A stretch of DNA of 64,000 nucleotides from Owenia fusiformis (taxonomy: Eukaryota > Annelida > Polychaeta > Sabellida > Oweniidae). How positions within the stretch are numbered: position 1 is the stretch's first letter; each line of letters opens with the position of its first letter. The DNA lies in the NCBI GenBank assembly GCA_903813345.2, contig CAIIXF020000004.1, positions 15,137,196 through 15,201,195 of the forward strand, in the 5' to 3' direction. Below the pieces are notes generated by a model, which made no database searches, had not been told where the DNA came from, and was given only the letters and a program-made list of their open reading frames with translations. Both the position numbers and the translations under genes were made by a program. Of the stretch, positions 23,161 to 35,485 are shown one piece after another.

Positions 23161-24091
23161 TGAAGAAAAGGTGACCTAGTATGGAGCCTTGAGGGATTCC
23201 ACAGTTAATGGTATTTGGCTCAGAAATGACATCTTTGTATGAAGTTCTTTGAATTTTATTTTTGAAATAGCTTTTTACCAAATCAAGTGATACGCCACGT
23301 ATTCCATAAAAATATAATTTCTGAAAAAGAATTTCATGGTCGATAGTGTCAAATGCCTTGGAAAAATCTAAAAATAGGCCAATTGAGTATTCTCCGAGAT
23401 CAATAGATTTTCTTATTTTTTCAACAAAATTTAGAACAGCAATAAAAGTTGACTTCTTTTCTCTAAATCCAAATTGATTAGAATATAAAATTTCCATTTT
23501 GTCAATAAAAGTAGAAAATCTCCTATGCATTAATTTTTCAAGTAATTTAGAGAATATAGGAAGGACAGAAATGGGGCGATAATTTGTAAATAATTTGTCA
23601 TTATCTTTTTTATATATTGGAATGACTTTGGCGGCTTTTAATTGATCTGGAAATATACCATTGCTAAACGATAGATTAAATATATGCAGAAGGGGCTGTA
23701 AGAGTGTGTTACCATACTCCTTTATGACAAACGGCTTAAAGTCATCAAGACCAGCAGCTGAATTTTTCAGATTATTTATTTCATTTCGGATTTCATCATG
23801 AGATATTGGATTAAGAAATAGAGTAGATTCTGTTTGACCTAAGTTCTGCATGAAATCAAGTGGGTTCTTTTTTGATTTGGGGATTTTTGAAGCAAGATTC
23901 TCACCTACAGTTGAAAAAAAGTTGTTAAATTGATTTGCAATTTGCTGTTTGTCTGTAATTTCAATGTTATTGTGAAGAAAAGATTCAGAAATATTGGTTG
24001 ATTTATTTTTCCTTTGAAGTAATTCATTTAAAATTTGCCAGTTAGCTTTAATATTACCTTGGTTTTTTTGAAATCTATTGTTGTAGTACAT
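23102..24091 (-). pseudogene. LINE reverse transcriptase, fingers and palm
   Basis: RT motifs visible: TNYRPISVLPIFSKLLEKLM, NQFGFREKKST, FLDFSKAFDTIDH (catalytic Asp of motif A) and GIPQGSILG (motif B). The frame runs out just before FADD, which is found in another frame in 23160-22675. Confidence 0.9.
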
Positions 24092-24235
24092 TTTCTGAGA
24101 GTTTTTAATTATTCTCTTCTCTGCTTTTGTTCCTGATGGAAGTAAGAATGGCAGAAGTGACCCACGGTTTGTTATTATTATTATAGATCCTTTTTATAGT
24201 AGTTTTAAGAGGAAAGCATCTATCATAGTGTTTAG

Positions 24236-25255
24236 TTAAAATATCTTCAAATATATAGTTAAAATATCTTCAAATATATTATATGACGCATTAGAATCAT
24301 TATTACTTATAACCTCATTCCAATTTTCACTTGAAAGTAATTCTTTAAATAGTTGAATATTTGGGTCAGTATATTTTCGCTGTTGGACTTTGATGTTTTT
24401 TATTCTATTAACATGTTTTTTACAAGAGGCATAAACAGGAAAATGGTCTGAAATATCGTTAAAAATTATACCACATGAGTCTGCCTTGGAGACATTTGTA
24501 AATATGTTATCAATAAGTGTGGCAGAAGTTGATGTGACTCTTGTTGCTTTGTAGATCAGAGGAACTAGGTTAAATGAGGTCATTATATTATAAAAATTCT
24601 GTGTAGGAATATGCTGAGCTACTTTAAATAAGTCAATATTAAAGTCACCAGTGACATAGCAAATCTTATTCTCCAATGAAAGTTGAGATAGATAAGTGTT
24701 GAGATCATTATTGAAATCTTCAACATCAACATTAGGCGGCTTATATAAACAAGTGAATAATACATTTTTGCTGTTTTCTATAACAATCTCAATAGTTATC
24801 CCATCACAGTCATTATTGTTAAATTTGAGATCAGGTCTTTCAATAATAGTCATGGAATTATGAACATAAATGCCTACCCCACCTCCTCTCGTGTTGCGTG
24901 ATTTAAAGTGACCATTGTAATTCAAAAATTTGGAAAAATATGATTCCTGGTCCTTATAGAGCCATGTTTCTGAAAGTGCTATTACTGAAATGGTCTTGTC
25001 AATAGAAGAAATCATGTTTGTTAATTTCCATTGGTTTGCTGATAAACTGTGTATATTGCTATGTATAAGAGACATTTCTAATAAATTCTTGGCATTCATT
25101 GAGTTATTCAGTTCAGTCAGGGTAAGATAATCACATTTTGACATATAATCATAAGAAATATCATCATAACCTGCTGTATCCTCATCATCGCCTCTAATCT
25201 CAATTGGATTGAAAAGTTTGTTTTCAAATGTAGGACATAGGACATATACATTCAT
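24236..25255 (-). pseudogene. LINE APE endonuclease domain
   Basis: Conserved apurinic-endonuclease motifs appear in order: ALSETWL, GGGVGIYVHNS, VTGDFNIDLF, TLIDNIFTN and ISDHFPVY. These provide the catalytic Glu, Asp/Asn and His of the fold. The frame ends in a 23-bp tandem duplication (24234-24279, AGTTAAAATATCTTC unit) that breaks the link to the reverse transcriptase. Confidence 0.85.
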
Positions 25256-25332
25256 TAACTTTATACTGGCAACTTTTTGGAAAAATGAAGAAAATAAAAA
25301 AGTTATTTGTAAAAGAATCTAGAAGCAAGAGA

Positions 25333-27752
25333 AGGAAGAAGTCTGAGAATATTTTAATGACCTAAATCTAATTGTTGAGTTGCCAAACATTGAAGGCATT
25401 TCAAGAATTAGAAGCATTCATTTTTACTCTTAGTGTTGATATACATTTTTAATAACATCATACCAAACGATCCCATTTAGTGTCTATCTCCCAGGAAGTA
25501 ATTTGCACCCAGTATCTATATATACCAGAAGGCACTATACTAAATATTAGAAAATGATCTTAACACTATACAATGTATTAGGTTATGACTTTTAAAATAT
25601 CAGCAGGGTTGGCCGTGCAACTGCGACACTTTTTTGTTGGCTCACTATCTTATCCTTTCATTAGGATTTCACTTGGACTACTATCACTTATCCTTTCATT
25701 AGGATTTCACTTGGTTTATTTCACTTAATTCACTTTACTAACCATCTCTTCTACTGACAACTATGTGTACTACGTGCTTAATGTCAAAACTTGGACTTAC
25801 CTTACTGTACATAGGTCAACAAGGCGGGGTTGCCGTATTCGTAAGCCACTAACTGCCCCTTTAATTATACGTTATGACAATGGCTATACACAAATACATA
25901 AACAAATTGTAACGTCTTACACCTGATTTTGTACTGTGGGGTTCAAGCCATAGGGTAACTGAGACTAGGTCGCACGTCGTCCTAGATTAACCTTTTCATA
26001 AAGGTTTAACCTTCCTGAGATCAGCAGATCTACCTGTACACTAAGTAGACCTGTATTTCTATTCCTCTTGAATGGGATCGGAATACTTTACTTTGTAATT
26101 GATTGTCCTTGATACACTTAATTACTTTAAATACCTTTAGTATCTTTATTAATATCCTTTACTTACTTATATTTTCCCTTTACAATACTTATATTCTCAC
26201 TTGATATCCTTAACCTACTTATATTTTCTCTTTTTAGATATCCTTTACCTAATTCACTTACTTCATCTGTATCATACTTTTGTACATATATTATCAAATG
26301 ACATGCTATTTTCCTTTTACAAAATTAATTCATTTTCACCTACACTTTAACTGATATGCTTCACAAAGACTCAACCTTTATAATTATATAAACTTTAAAT
26401 TTTCAAACGTTCTCTTATTCTACTTGACCAACTTGCTCCATATTTTTTTTTTATTTGATATGCATTTTGCTATTTTTGTGATTTTCTTTGTTTTATACTC
26501 ATGTTACTTAAGATATTTACAACCTGAAACAATTTTCTATGAATAATTTTAAGCCACAATGATACTCTGTCTTAACTTGCACCTCAGAAATAAAAAGTTT
26601 GCCTTTACTCTCCCACCAAATGATATCATCACTTCCCACATTTCTGTAAATCACGATATCTGCATGGCAACTTTCAAGGCTCGATTCTCCCTGTCCCATA
26701 GCGTGGATACATCATTACGAAGATTGGAACACAGGACCGACACAACAGCAGTAAACACTTTATCGATATACAAGGGTAGCGCTCACCAGTTCAAACATCG
26801 CATCATTGTAGAATATTCTTTATCAAAATTACATCAGCAGCATTGTAGAAATAGCCGAAACACACAAAAGCAAGATAAAAGTTCCAATCTGCTTGTAAAT
26901 AATTGAAGTAACATCAGTTCATCATCTTCATGCTCTTCTGGGCTCCCATCTCTGCTTTTCTTGTTTAATTAATTTCGAATTTAAACTGCATGCATAAGAG
27001 TTCTTTACATCAGCATCTGATAAAGTTCTTAGATTTTAAAAGATATCTCCATTTTTTTTAACTTTTCGATCAAGCTCATCATTGATGATTTTATTCTTCT
27101 TAGATATGTCCAAATATTGAATCTGTGTTGATTGTATCTTTAAATCCGAAAGATTGAAACAATCTATTGTCTCTTCTTGTAGCTCTCATATGTTCTGCCT
27201 TAATTCCAAACATCAGGCAAACATAACTGACGATAGGTTCAAAATACCAGTCTGAATATAATGTTAAATGATTCTTTTTGAATTTTGTTCTTCTTCCAAA
27301 TATTGACTTCATTCCAGGGCTAAACAGTGTCCAAAAATTCCAGAAATCCTTCGTCTTCATCCTTCTTAGATTTCAAGTCTTTAGAATCCTATTTAATTTC
27401 CTAAAAGTTCCAAGGATCCAAACCGCAGCTCCACCAAATACGACGGGGCGTTTTTATATATGATTTCTGTGTATATATTTTGTTCATTGTTCTCTCTTGT
27501 TAATTAATTACTAACTCTTAATTTAGAATTTGGTGAGAGGTCTTTATTTTCCATGTTATAATTTTGAAGGTTAGGCCGAAACTGCCCAACAATACAAGTC
27601 AGCTGGTTTCCCAGACACCATGTGACAAATTATAAATTCATATTTCTGGTTACATAAAACATACAACAATACAAATGACCACTTGAATTTCAACAGATAT
27701 TTAGGAAGAAGTCTGAGAATATTTTAATGAGCCAAATCTAATTGCTGAGTTA
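25333..27752. repeat. 2.4-kb stretch bracketed by an about 48-bp direct repeat
   Basis: GGAAGAAGTCTGAGAATATT plus about 28 further bases occur at 25333-25380 and, with few changes, at 27704-27752. Between them is pyrimidine-rich, poorly coding sequence with a 35-bp tandem repeat (CTTATCCTTTCATTAGGATT, 25649 and 25684). Near 27605 is a block whose minus strand reads TGGTGTCTGGGAAACC, reminiscent of a primer-binding site. A decayed non-autonomous LTR element is possible but unproven. Confidence 0.35.
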
Positions 27753-27899
27753 ATGAGTACATCTCTAGTTACAAAACTTAATTGACGTTATTTTAGCAAA
27801 AGTGAAACAAAAAGTAAACATCAAATAAACAATAAAATCCCCTTGTGATATTTTTATCCATATTTGAAAAAATATATACAATATTTAGCGTGAAGAATA

Positions 27900-28210
27900 A
27901 TATTTGATAATGTTAGGCCAGTATTTAGGTCACATTGGGCTGATATAGGAATTATTTGTACTGATGCCCTTTTAGGGACAAACATACATCCAACATACAA
28001 TTTTCTTTAACAGTAAAGAAAATAGGATTACATTCTTCAAATGACATATGATATACAAGTGAGCTGGATGATTGATTGGTAACTTTACATTCAGAATACA
28101 TTTGAGTTATATTGGGTTGATATGGACATTGAACTTGGAGTGATATTGCATTATTACCACCTTGCCGGGCCAGTTCTAGGGGATTTAGTGCTAGTTTAGA
28201 AGGCATTCAT
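27900..28210. repeat. Degenerate (TTGATATGG / GTGATATT) minisatellite, part 1
   Basis: Repeated TGGGTTGATATGG, GGGCTGATATAGG and GAGTGATATTGCATT words. A similar tract lies at 30640-30830. The two flank the L1-like relic, as if one satellite-like region had been split by insertion. Confidence 0.45.
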
Positions 28211-28403
28211 TTTACTATATCGACCTGAGCAATATGTGACGTCATAGTGGTGGTCAAGAATGCATTTAACGACTGGTCGAGAATGCATTTAACGACCGGC
28301 AATTTTCCCGGGGAAATTAGATATCGTTCAGTGCTTAAGATTTTCTTGCTGTTTCAGTCCTGGTCGTTAACGGTGGTAATAATACTAATAACATCATTTT
28401 TGC

Positions 28404-28461
28404 GGGCAATGCAGTGAAATATTGGACCTTCGTCTTTGTCCAATATTTCACTATGTTGCCC
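28404..28461. repeat. Short perfect-looking hairpin
   Basis: GGGCAATGCAGTGAAATATT and GGAC are mirrored as GTCC and AATATTTCACTATGTTGCCC around TTCGTCTTT. The stem is about 24 bp. Function unknown. Confidence 0.7.
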
Positions 28462-28559
28462 TATTTTTAAAGGATGAACAGGTACCAAAATTAAATGAAA
28501 ATGAAGGGAATTCATGTGAAGGACTTGTAAGTAGAGATGAATGTATATTTGCGATATAA

Positions 28560-29840
28560 GATATGAAAAATGATGCAAGTCCGGGTCTGGATGGCTTAAC
28601 AGCTGCCTTTTATAAAGTATTTTTTAATTGATTAGGTGAGTTATTAGTTAGCTGTACAAATGCTGCATATGTAAAAGGTGAATTATCAGTAAGTCAGAAA
28701 ACTGGTTTAATAGTTCTAATTCCGAAAAAAACAAGAACGAAATGTTTTAAGAATTTGGAGACCATTGACGTTAACAAATGTTGACTACAAGATTATTGCA
28801 AAAATTTTAGCTCTGAGAATTAAAAAGGTAATTAAAGTATGGATTCATGAAGATCAATGCGGGTATATAAAAGGAAGAAGTGCCGCACTGGTACTCAGAG
28901 CAATAGATGATATTATTAATTTCACTAATACTAATCTTATAGGATAAATACTTTTAGCAATAGATTTTATGAAAGCATATGATACAATTTCTAAGCCATT
29001 TATGTTAGAAGCCTTGAAAATGTTTGGTTTTGGTGAGTCTCTTATTAAATGGGTGTTTATTGTATGTAAAAAACTCGTATTTCTAATAATGGTTGGATTT
29101 TTGGTGAAGTCATGCTAGAGAGAGGAAAACGGCAAGGTTGCTGTGTATCTCCATTGTTGTTCATCAATGCGTGTGAACTATTATCATGTAAAATTAGGCA
29201 AACAAAAGATGTAAAAGGAATACATATCCCAACATTTGATGAAGATGTAAAAATCGTGCAGTTTGCCGATGACACGACTGTGTTTTTAAAAGACGAAGCC
29301 TCTATGGAAAAAGTAATGAATATATTTGAACAATTTGCCACAATTTCAAACTTACAATTAAATAAATCAAAAACTGAAGCATTATGGTTAGGTAGCTGGA
29401 AAACAAGAACAAATAAATTAGGTGATATAAATTGGAAAATAATCCCAGATAACTGTGTAACAATTCTAGGCATCACCTTTTCACCTAGTACAGATGTGAT
29501 AAACAATAATGTTAATATTGAAAGTAAGTTTATAAAGTGTGAAAATGTAATTAAAACATGGAATATGAGAATTTTAACATTATTTGGTAAAGTTATAATT
29601 GTTAAGTCATTAATTTTAGCACAATTTTCCTATTTAATGCAAGCTTTCATTTTGCCTGACATACTGTTAAATAGAATCATCAAAATAATGTTTAAGTATT
29701 TGTGGGCTAAAGGCCGATTTAAAGAAAATGACATTGGAAAAGTGCCAGAGAAGATTAAAAGAAATGTTATTGTGCAGAATCATCAGAATGGTGGTCTTAA
29801 CATGATAGATATTAAGGATATGCAAACTGCATTTTAGTAT
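28560..29840 (+). mobile_element. L1/Tx1-like LINE reverse transcriptase relic
   Basis: Broken frames give DASPGLDGLTAAFYK, TLTNVDYKIIAKILALRI, QCGYIKGRS, LLAIDFMKAYDTIS (motif A), ERGKRQGCCVSPLLF (motif B) and FADDTTVFLKDE (motif C), then SNLQLNKSKTEALWLG. The GYIKGRS and RQGCPxSPLLF signatures are those of L1/Tx1 elements and distinguish it from the other LINEs here. Stops at 28629 and 28945 and several shifts make it inactive. The endonuclease half is missing. Confidence 0.85.
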
Positions 29841-29844
29841 AAAA

Positions 29845-30975
29845 TTAAAAAAAACAAAAAAACATGGGATTGTTTGTAAAAACCGAAAAACAGAATATTT
29901 TTTACTTATTTATTATTTTTGGCTGATGTAATTATAAATCACCCATTTACTCCATGCCAATTACATACCATATTCATTGAACTATACTATATATTTTTAA
30001 TACTTTGGATTGGGAAAACTTTGATTTTTGTTAAAAATCACCTCCCCAACATTGTAGCATTGAAATTGACTAATAGTGATATCATATAGTCTCTCTTTAC
30101 ATAGCAGATGGGTGAGGTTCCAGAAACTTGATACGAGTCTGTATACATTGTGGTCTTATTCTAGATATAGTATTAGATTACTTTACTAGATTCCGTCCAG
30201 TGATGAAACACTTCCATATTTTTTTTATATTAGATGATATGATTTATTATTCACTTATATGTATATTTAGCTGATATTGAAAATATGTTATTTGTTTTAT
30301 TTGTTTATTCTGTGTTATACTGGTATATATTTAGCTCATGATAGAGAAACAGTTATGCTTGATAAAGTATTAATATAATATAATGTAAATGTAACAGTTA
30401 TCTTATACATAATTGAACCCTGAAGATTTACAAAGTCTATAATAGGCATTATTATAGTCTGTCACTTTGTTTCTTTACAAGAAATGTGTCATCATGATAC
30501 TCTATGTTGTTGATAACAAGCACTATGAAGTAAGAATTGTCTCAATTGAAATAGAAATAAAAGATTTAAATAAATAAAATCAAAACAAAAAAACTTATAA
30601 CTGTATTTTTTGACGCTGTATGGTGACATCTGCTTATGCGATGGTTAGGCGTGATATGGCCAACATTGGGTGATTATTGCAAAAATAATCAACTAATATT
30701 ATTTGGTTGATATGGGGTGATATTTGATTGATATTGCATTCAGAATACTTGGGTGATATTAGGTAGATATCAGGACTGATATTAGAGTAATATTAAGATA
30801 ATGTTAGGTCATTATATGATACTGGGTTATTGTTTGATTGATTAATGTGAGAAACTATGAGTCCAACAAGTTCATTCAATTTCATGCAAATAGCTTTAAA
30901 CTGATGTACAAAATATGTGCCATCTTGGGGAGGGGGGGGGGGGTAAGCAGCCTTATTGACAATTGCCATGCGTAT
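29845..30975. repeat. Gene-free stretch ending in a GATATT minisatellite and a G tract
   Basis: 29845-30600 is AT-rich with no coding signal. 30640-30830 repeats TTGGTTGATATGGGGTGATA-like words. A run of about 18 Gs broken by one A lies near 30927-30944. Confidence 0.45.
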
Positions 30976-30980
30976 TATAT

Positions 30981-33695
30981 TTACCATTTTAGCAGTTTCC
31001 GTTGATGTGGTTCTAGTTTCTCAAATGGTTTCCTCAGTGCTATATTTTCTGAGCTCATTTGTTCTGTTCTGTATTTGATTAGTGCTCTCTCAACCTCATG
31101 GCTGGCATGCAGTTCTCGTAGTATAGCTGTCATCTCACAAATGTCATCAGTGTTTTCAAACAACAGGAATGTCTCTAATTCTGGGAGTTTATGCCTGTCA
31201 TGAATCAACCTATCAATTGAATTTCTGTATGAAAAACCATTTGATACACTCATTTGATAAAGACACCACCTTGCCTGACACTTTAAACTCAGATTCCATT
31301 TAGCTTTTATTGCATCTAGCTTTGTTTTAGCTGTGTGTTGCTTATCATCAGTTGCATTGCTGTTAAGTGACATGAGATGTTTGTAGTCATCATCTTTAGC
31401 ACCTAGTCTGGTCAGAAGGCTATATTGTTTTCTATGTTCAGGGGTGAATCTATCAATGTATGAGAGTGCTGTGTGGCCTGATTTACTAGCAGCATTGACA
31501 TCTGCACCATGCTCTGTTAACATCTTTGTACATTCCAGAGAGCCAGACTTACAAGCATACATCAATGCAGTCCAACTATCATTGTTCATAGCATTGACAT
31601 CTGCTCCATACTCTGTTAACCATTTTGTATATTCAAGAGAGCCAGACTTACAAGCATGCATCAACACAGTCTGGCCATCTGTGCTTTTGGTATTGACATG
31701 TGCATCATGTTCTGTGAACATCTTTATCCATTCCAGAGACCTCTTCTTCTCAATAGCAATCATCAATTCAGTTCTGCCATCATTGTGTTTGACATTGACA
31801 TCTGCACCATGCTCTGTTAACCACTTTGTACATTCTAGAGAGCCAGACTTACAAGTCTTGCAAGCATACATCAATGCAGTCCAACCATTATTGTCCTTAG
31901 CATTGACATCTGCACCATGCTCTGTTAACATCTTTGTACATTCCAGAGAGCCAGACTTACAAGCATACATCAATGCAGTCCAACTATCATTGTTCATAGC
32001 ATTGACATCTGCTCCATACTCTGTTAACCACTGTGTATATTTAAGAGAGCCAGACTCACAAGCACGCATCAACGCAGTCTGGCCATCTGTGCTTTTGGTA
32101 TTGACATCTGCACCATGTTCTGTGAACATCTTTATCCATTCCAGAGACCTCTTCTTTTCAATAGCAATCATCAGTTCAGTTCTGCCATCATTGTGTTTCA
32201 CATTGACATCTGCACCATGCTCTGTTAACCACTGTGTACATTCCAGAGATCCAGAATTACAAGCATACATCAATGCAGTCCAACCATCAGTGTCCTTAGC
32301 ATTGACATCTGCACCATGCTCTGTTAACCATTTTGTATATTCAAGAGAGCCAGACTCACAAGCACGCATCAATGCAGTTTTACCATCAGTGCTTATGGTA
32401 TTGACATCTGCACCATGGTCTGTGAACATCTTTATCCATTCCAGAGACCTCTTCTTCTCAATAGCAACTATCAGTTCAGTTCTGCCATCATTGTGTTTGA
32501 CATTGACATCTGCACCATGCTCTGTTAACCACTTTGTACATTCTAGAGAGCCAGACTTACAAGTCTTGCAAGCATACATCAATGCAGTCCAACCATTATT
32601 GTCCTTAACATTGACATCTGCACCATGCTCTGTTAACCACTGTGTATATTCAAGAGAGCCAGACTCACAAGCACGCATCAATGCAGTTTTACCAGCAGTG
32701 CTTATGGTATTGACATCTGCACCATGGTCTGTGAACATCTTTATCCATTCCAGAGACCTCTTCTTCTCAATAGCAATCATCAGTTCAGTTCTGCCATCAT
32801 TGTGTTTGACATTGACATCTGCACCATGCTCTGTTAACCACTTTGTACATTCCAGAGAGTCACACTTACAAGCATACATCAATGCAGTCCAACCATTATT
32901 GTCCTTAGCATTGACATCTGCACCATGCTCTGTTAACCACTGTGTATATTCAAGAGAGCCAGACTCACAAGCACGCATCAATGCAGTTTTACCATCAGTG
33001 CTTATGGTATTGACATCTGCACCATGGTCTGTGAACATCTTTATCCATTCCAGAGACCTCTTCCCAATAGCAATCATCAGTTCAGTTTTGCCCTCTTTGT
33101 GTTTGACAATGACATCTGCACCATGCTCTATTAACCACTGTGTACATTCCAAAGAGCCAAAATTACAACTATGCTTCAATGCAGTCCAACCATCATTGTC
33201 CTTGAGATTGACATCTGCACCATGGTCTGTTAACCACTGTATACATTCCAGAGAGCCAGACCAACAAGCAAACATCAATGAAGTCATATCCTTATTGTTC
33301 TTTGCATTCATATCTGCACCATGCTCTATTAACCACTTTGTACATTCCAGGGAGCCAGACCAACAAGCAAGCATCAATGAAGTCAGTCCATTAATTTTCT
33401 TAGCATTTATATCCGCACCATGCTCTATTAACCACTTTGTACATTCCAGAGAGCCAAGCTGACAAGCAAACATCAATGCAGTCCAGTCTTTGTCAAAAGC
33501 ATTAATATCTGCTCCCTTTTCTAACAATAAGTCTAATGTCTCTTTACTAAGATTCATATTTTTCTTTAATGCCCAGACAAGTGTGTTTTTATGACACTTG
33601 GAAGTTCTCTGGAGAATCAACCTCAGCTGAGGTTCGTCTTCCCTATCAATTGCATCTTTAATGTCCCTCTCTACCTCACCTGTATAATCAGCCAT
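30981..33695 (-). CDS. Multi-ankyrin-repeat protein, 904 aa, single exon
   Basis: An intact frame from an ATG in good context (AAAATGG, 33695) to a TAA. After about 45 N-terminal residues (MADYTGEVERDIKDAIDRED) come about 21 ankyrin repeats, recognised by TALMxAC and LxEHGADVNxK. The middle is made of a three-repeat module of about 100 aa used four to five times. Its repeats end GADVNAKDNNGWTALMYAC, GADVNVKHNDGRTELMIAI and GADVNTISTDGKTALMRAC. A three-residue KTC insertion recurs twice. The last about 150 residues are non-ankyrin and probably helical (KWNLSLKCQARWCLYQMSVS). No signal peptide, membrane segment, kinase or death domain is seen. Ankyrin arrays bind proteins; its partner is unknown. 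It lies antisense in the large centriolin intron. Confidence 0.88.
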   Translation of the reverse strand: MADYTGEVERDIKDAIDREDEPQLRLILQRTSKCHKNTLVWALKKNMNLSKETLDLLLEKGADINAFDKDWTALMFACQLGSLECTKWLIEHGADINAKKINGLTSLMLACWSGSLECTKWLIEHGADMNAKNNKDMTSLMFACWSGSLECIQWLTDHGADVNLKDNDGWTALKHSCNFGSLECTQWLIEHGADVIVKHKEGKTELMIAIGKRSLEWIKMFTDHGADVNTISTDGKTALMRACESGSLEYTQWLTEHGADVNAKDNNGWTALMYACKCDSLECTKWLTEHGADVNVKHNDGRTELMIAIEKKRSLEWIKMFTDHGADVNTISTAGKTALMRACESGSLEYTQWLTEHGADVNVKDNNGWTALMYACKTCKSGSLECTKWLTEHGADVNVKHNDGRTELIVAIEKKRSLEWIKMFTDHGADVNTISTDGKTALMRACESGSLEYTKWLTEHGADVNAKDTDGWTALMYACNSGSLECTQWLTEHGADVNVKHNDGRTELMIAIEKKRSLEWIKMFTEHGADVNTKSTDGQTALMRACESGSLKYTQWLTEYGADVNAMNNDSWTALMYACKSGSLECTKMLTEHGADVNAKDNNGWTALMYACKTCKSGSLECTKWLTEHGADVNVKHNDGRTELMIAIEKKRSLEWIKMFTEHDAHVNTKSTDGQTVLMHACKSGSLEYTKWLTEYGADVNAMNNDSWTALMYACKSGSLECTKMLTEHGADVNAASKSGHTALSYIDRFTPEHRKQYSLLTRLGAKDDDYKHLMSLNSNATDDKQHTAKTKLDAIKAKWNLSLKCQARWCLYQMSVSNGFSYRNSIDRLIHDRHKLPELETFLLFENTDDICEMTAILRELHASHEVERALIKYRTEQMSSENIALRKPFEKLEPHQRKLLKW

Positions 33696-33699
33696 TTTG

Positions 33700-35395
33700 A
33701 TATCTCTATTTTGGAAATGGTGCCATCCTTAACATCCTTTGTAGCATACTGTGATAAGTTGTAATTTAATGTTGTATGTAAATAACCTCACTACAGTCAA
33801 GGTGCTCAATAATCTTATCAGATAGACATGACACTTGACAATGTGTTTAGCTTTTGATTATGTGTTTTATATGTCATAATACAAAGTTCAGTGTTGAACA
33901 AAGTTATATTGGTAATGCACTTGATCAAATAATTAGGTTCTATTCAGGTGTATGGTCCAGCTTGTGTAGATAAGACTGTTATGTTTTGAAATATTGTATT
34001 TTCTTTTCCTTAGATACACTTCAGATGTTTTTTTATTTGTCTACCAATAATTTACATACTGTGTGATTACATTATATTTTCATGTAATAAAAACACATTC
34101 ATATTTTACTTTGTTTAAAGCAACTATATTTGTTTGTCTAGTGTTTATTTGAAAATAATCATTTGAGAAACTCTGACTTAAACCCAAGGCTTAAAACATA
34201 CTCTGCATACTTAATAATTTTTGATACTGTAAATAAGTTTCAAAGAGAGTAGTACAAGGCAGACAATCCTGTATCCACAGGTTCAGCTCTGTTTATAAAG
34301 AGCAGTGTCAAAATTGCAAGAAACCTGAACAGTTGACCTACCATTATATTCCTTATCATATCTCTCAAATATCTTAATATCTCATGAAATATGAATCTTT
34401 TAAGATTGAAATATTCCAGAATGATAAATGTCTACATGGCGATCCACATTTGAAATAAAGCATAAATCAAACCCCAACCTTTTGGACAAAACGTGGAATA
34501 AGGAGTCTGCGAGCTACCTACTGCGCCACACTATGCCTGCAAGTAAAGCTAGTCAAATTTTTTAACAATATAAATAAATGAAAAAAAGTAATATAAGTGT
34601 GCTTCTTTTATTTCAAAATGATCAATATATATGACTGATATTGTTGAAATGTATGTTTTTTGAAGTTTTTTCATCTGATTTAAGAAATAACGATGTTTTA
34701 TTGAGCATCGAACTTCCCGTCGTCAGTCTTGTCAAATACAAGCCGTTGCCGGGATATTAAGCCCAGGCAGCCAATCACAGATTGGAGCACATTGAAGCGG
34801 GCTATTTCAATTTATTTCGACAATTTGTCGAATTACCACTGATGTAGAGTGGAAATTATGGCTGAGAACAATCATTAAATTGATACCGATAACGAATTGT
34901 CTGAAGCCCCAACATTGATAAGTCGATAGATATACTTGTTTTCAATAATATAACACACGAAAATAATGCAAAATATTCATATGTTCTGTTTTAAAAGTAC
35001 AAATACACAAAATAATCAATATCCAATGATGATTTTAATATACAAAAGGGAGAAGACCAAACAGTATTACAGGGTGTTCAGTAAATAAGTAAAAGTAAAG
35101 TAAATTTTCAGATTAATGGTTCATTTCGATTAGCTTAAACAGTCTTAAAGCGAAAGAATATCAGAGAACATTGGAAAATGAACTAAAAAATAGAGTAATT
35201 TGATTGGAGGGAAAGAACATAATTAACTAGCTTTATGGGAGTAAGAGCCATAAATTTAATGTTTTAAAACATTGATGTTATATTTTGACATCGATGCATG
35301 GCCAGAATAACTTTTGGCCATATATATCATGGTGTATCTATTAATCGCAACAACACAAGTGTTTATGTCTGTAATATTACGCTATTTCTTTTTTT
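33700..35395. other. Gene-free stretch upstream of the ankyrin gene
   Basis: It should contain the ankyrin gene's promoter on the minus strand, but I see no clear TATA box at a convincing distance. It also holds a tRNA-like relic (34465-34540) and AT-rich intron sequence leading to the exon at 35398. Confidence 0.4.
34465..34540 (-). repeat. tRNA-like relic (SINE head)
   Basis: On the minus strand TGGCGCAGTAGG is a perfect box A, followed at tRNA-like distance by a weak box B (GGTTGGGGTTTGATTT). The stems are not complementary. Probably a decayed SINE or tRNA pseudogene. Confidence 0.4.
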
Positions 35396-35397
35396 AG

Positions 35398-35485
35398 GCT
35401 TCTCCCATCCACCCTGATGTACGTGAGACATTGAAACAAACAATGGATGCAGAGTTGGCTGATAAATACAGGAGCATTGAGAGAG
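35398..35485 (+). CDS. CNTRL: Centriolin exon after the 25-kb intron
   Basis: Its sensible frame is ASPIHPDVRETLKQTMDAEL then ADKYRSIER and one base, joining the next exon in frame. That needs phase 0 at the start, but the preceding SPYIG exons leave one base. Read in that phase it meets TGA after six codons. Either a short exon of length 2 mod 3 is hidden in the intron, or the phase is broken. Confidence 0.75.

Larger units (their letters stand above)
22030..25300 (-). mobile_element. Non-LTR retrotransposon (APE endonuclease + RT), degenerate
   Basis: Read leftwards, the order is APE endonuclease (25255-24236), linker and RT palm (24091-23102), FADD motif and thumb (23160-22675), then C-terminal region (22702-22172). 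Frames change at least three times, so it is dead. The domain order and motifs resemble the CR1/L2/Jockey group; I cannot assign the clade. It is related to the element at 60919 onward. A run of AAC/CAAAAAA-like simple sequence at 22080-22120 may mark the 3' end. Confidence 0.85.

Noticed and set aside
31444-33462. A 672-codon open frame antisense to the ankyrin gene
   Set aside because: It is the complement of the repetitive ankyrin coding sequence. The same module without stops repeats, so its length follows from the repeat. Its product (SAPCSVNHFVHSREPD units) resembles no known domain.
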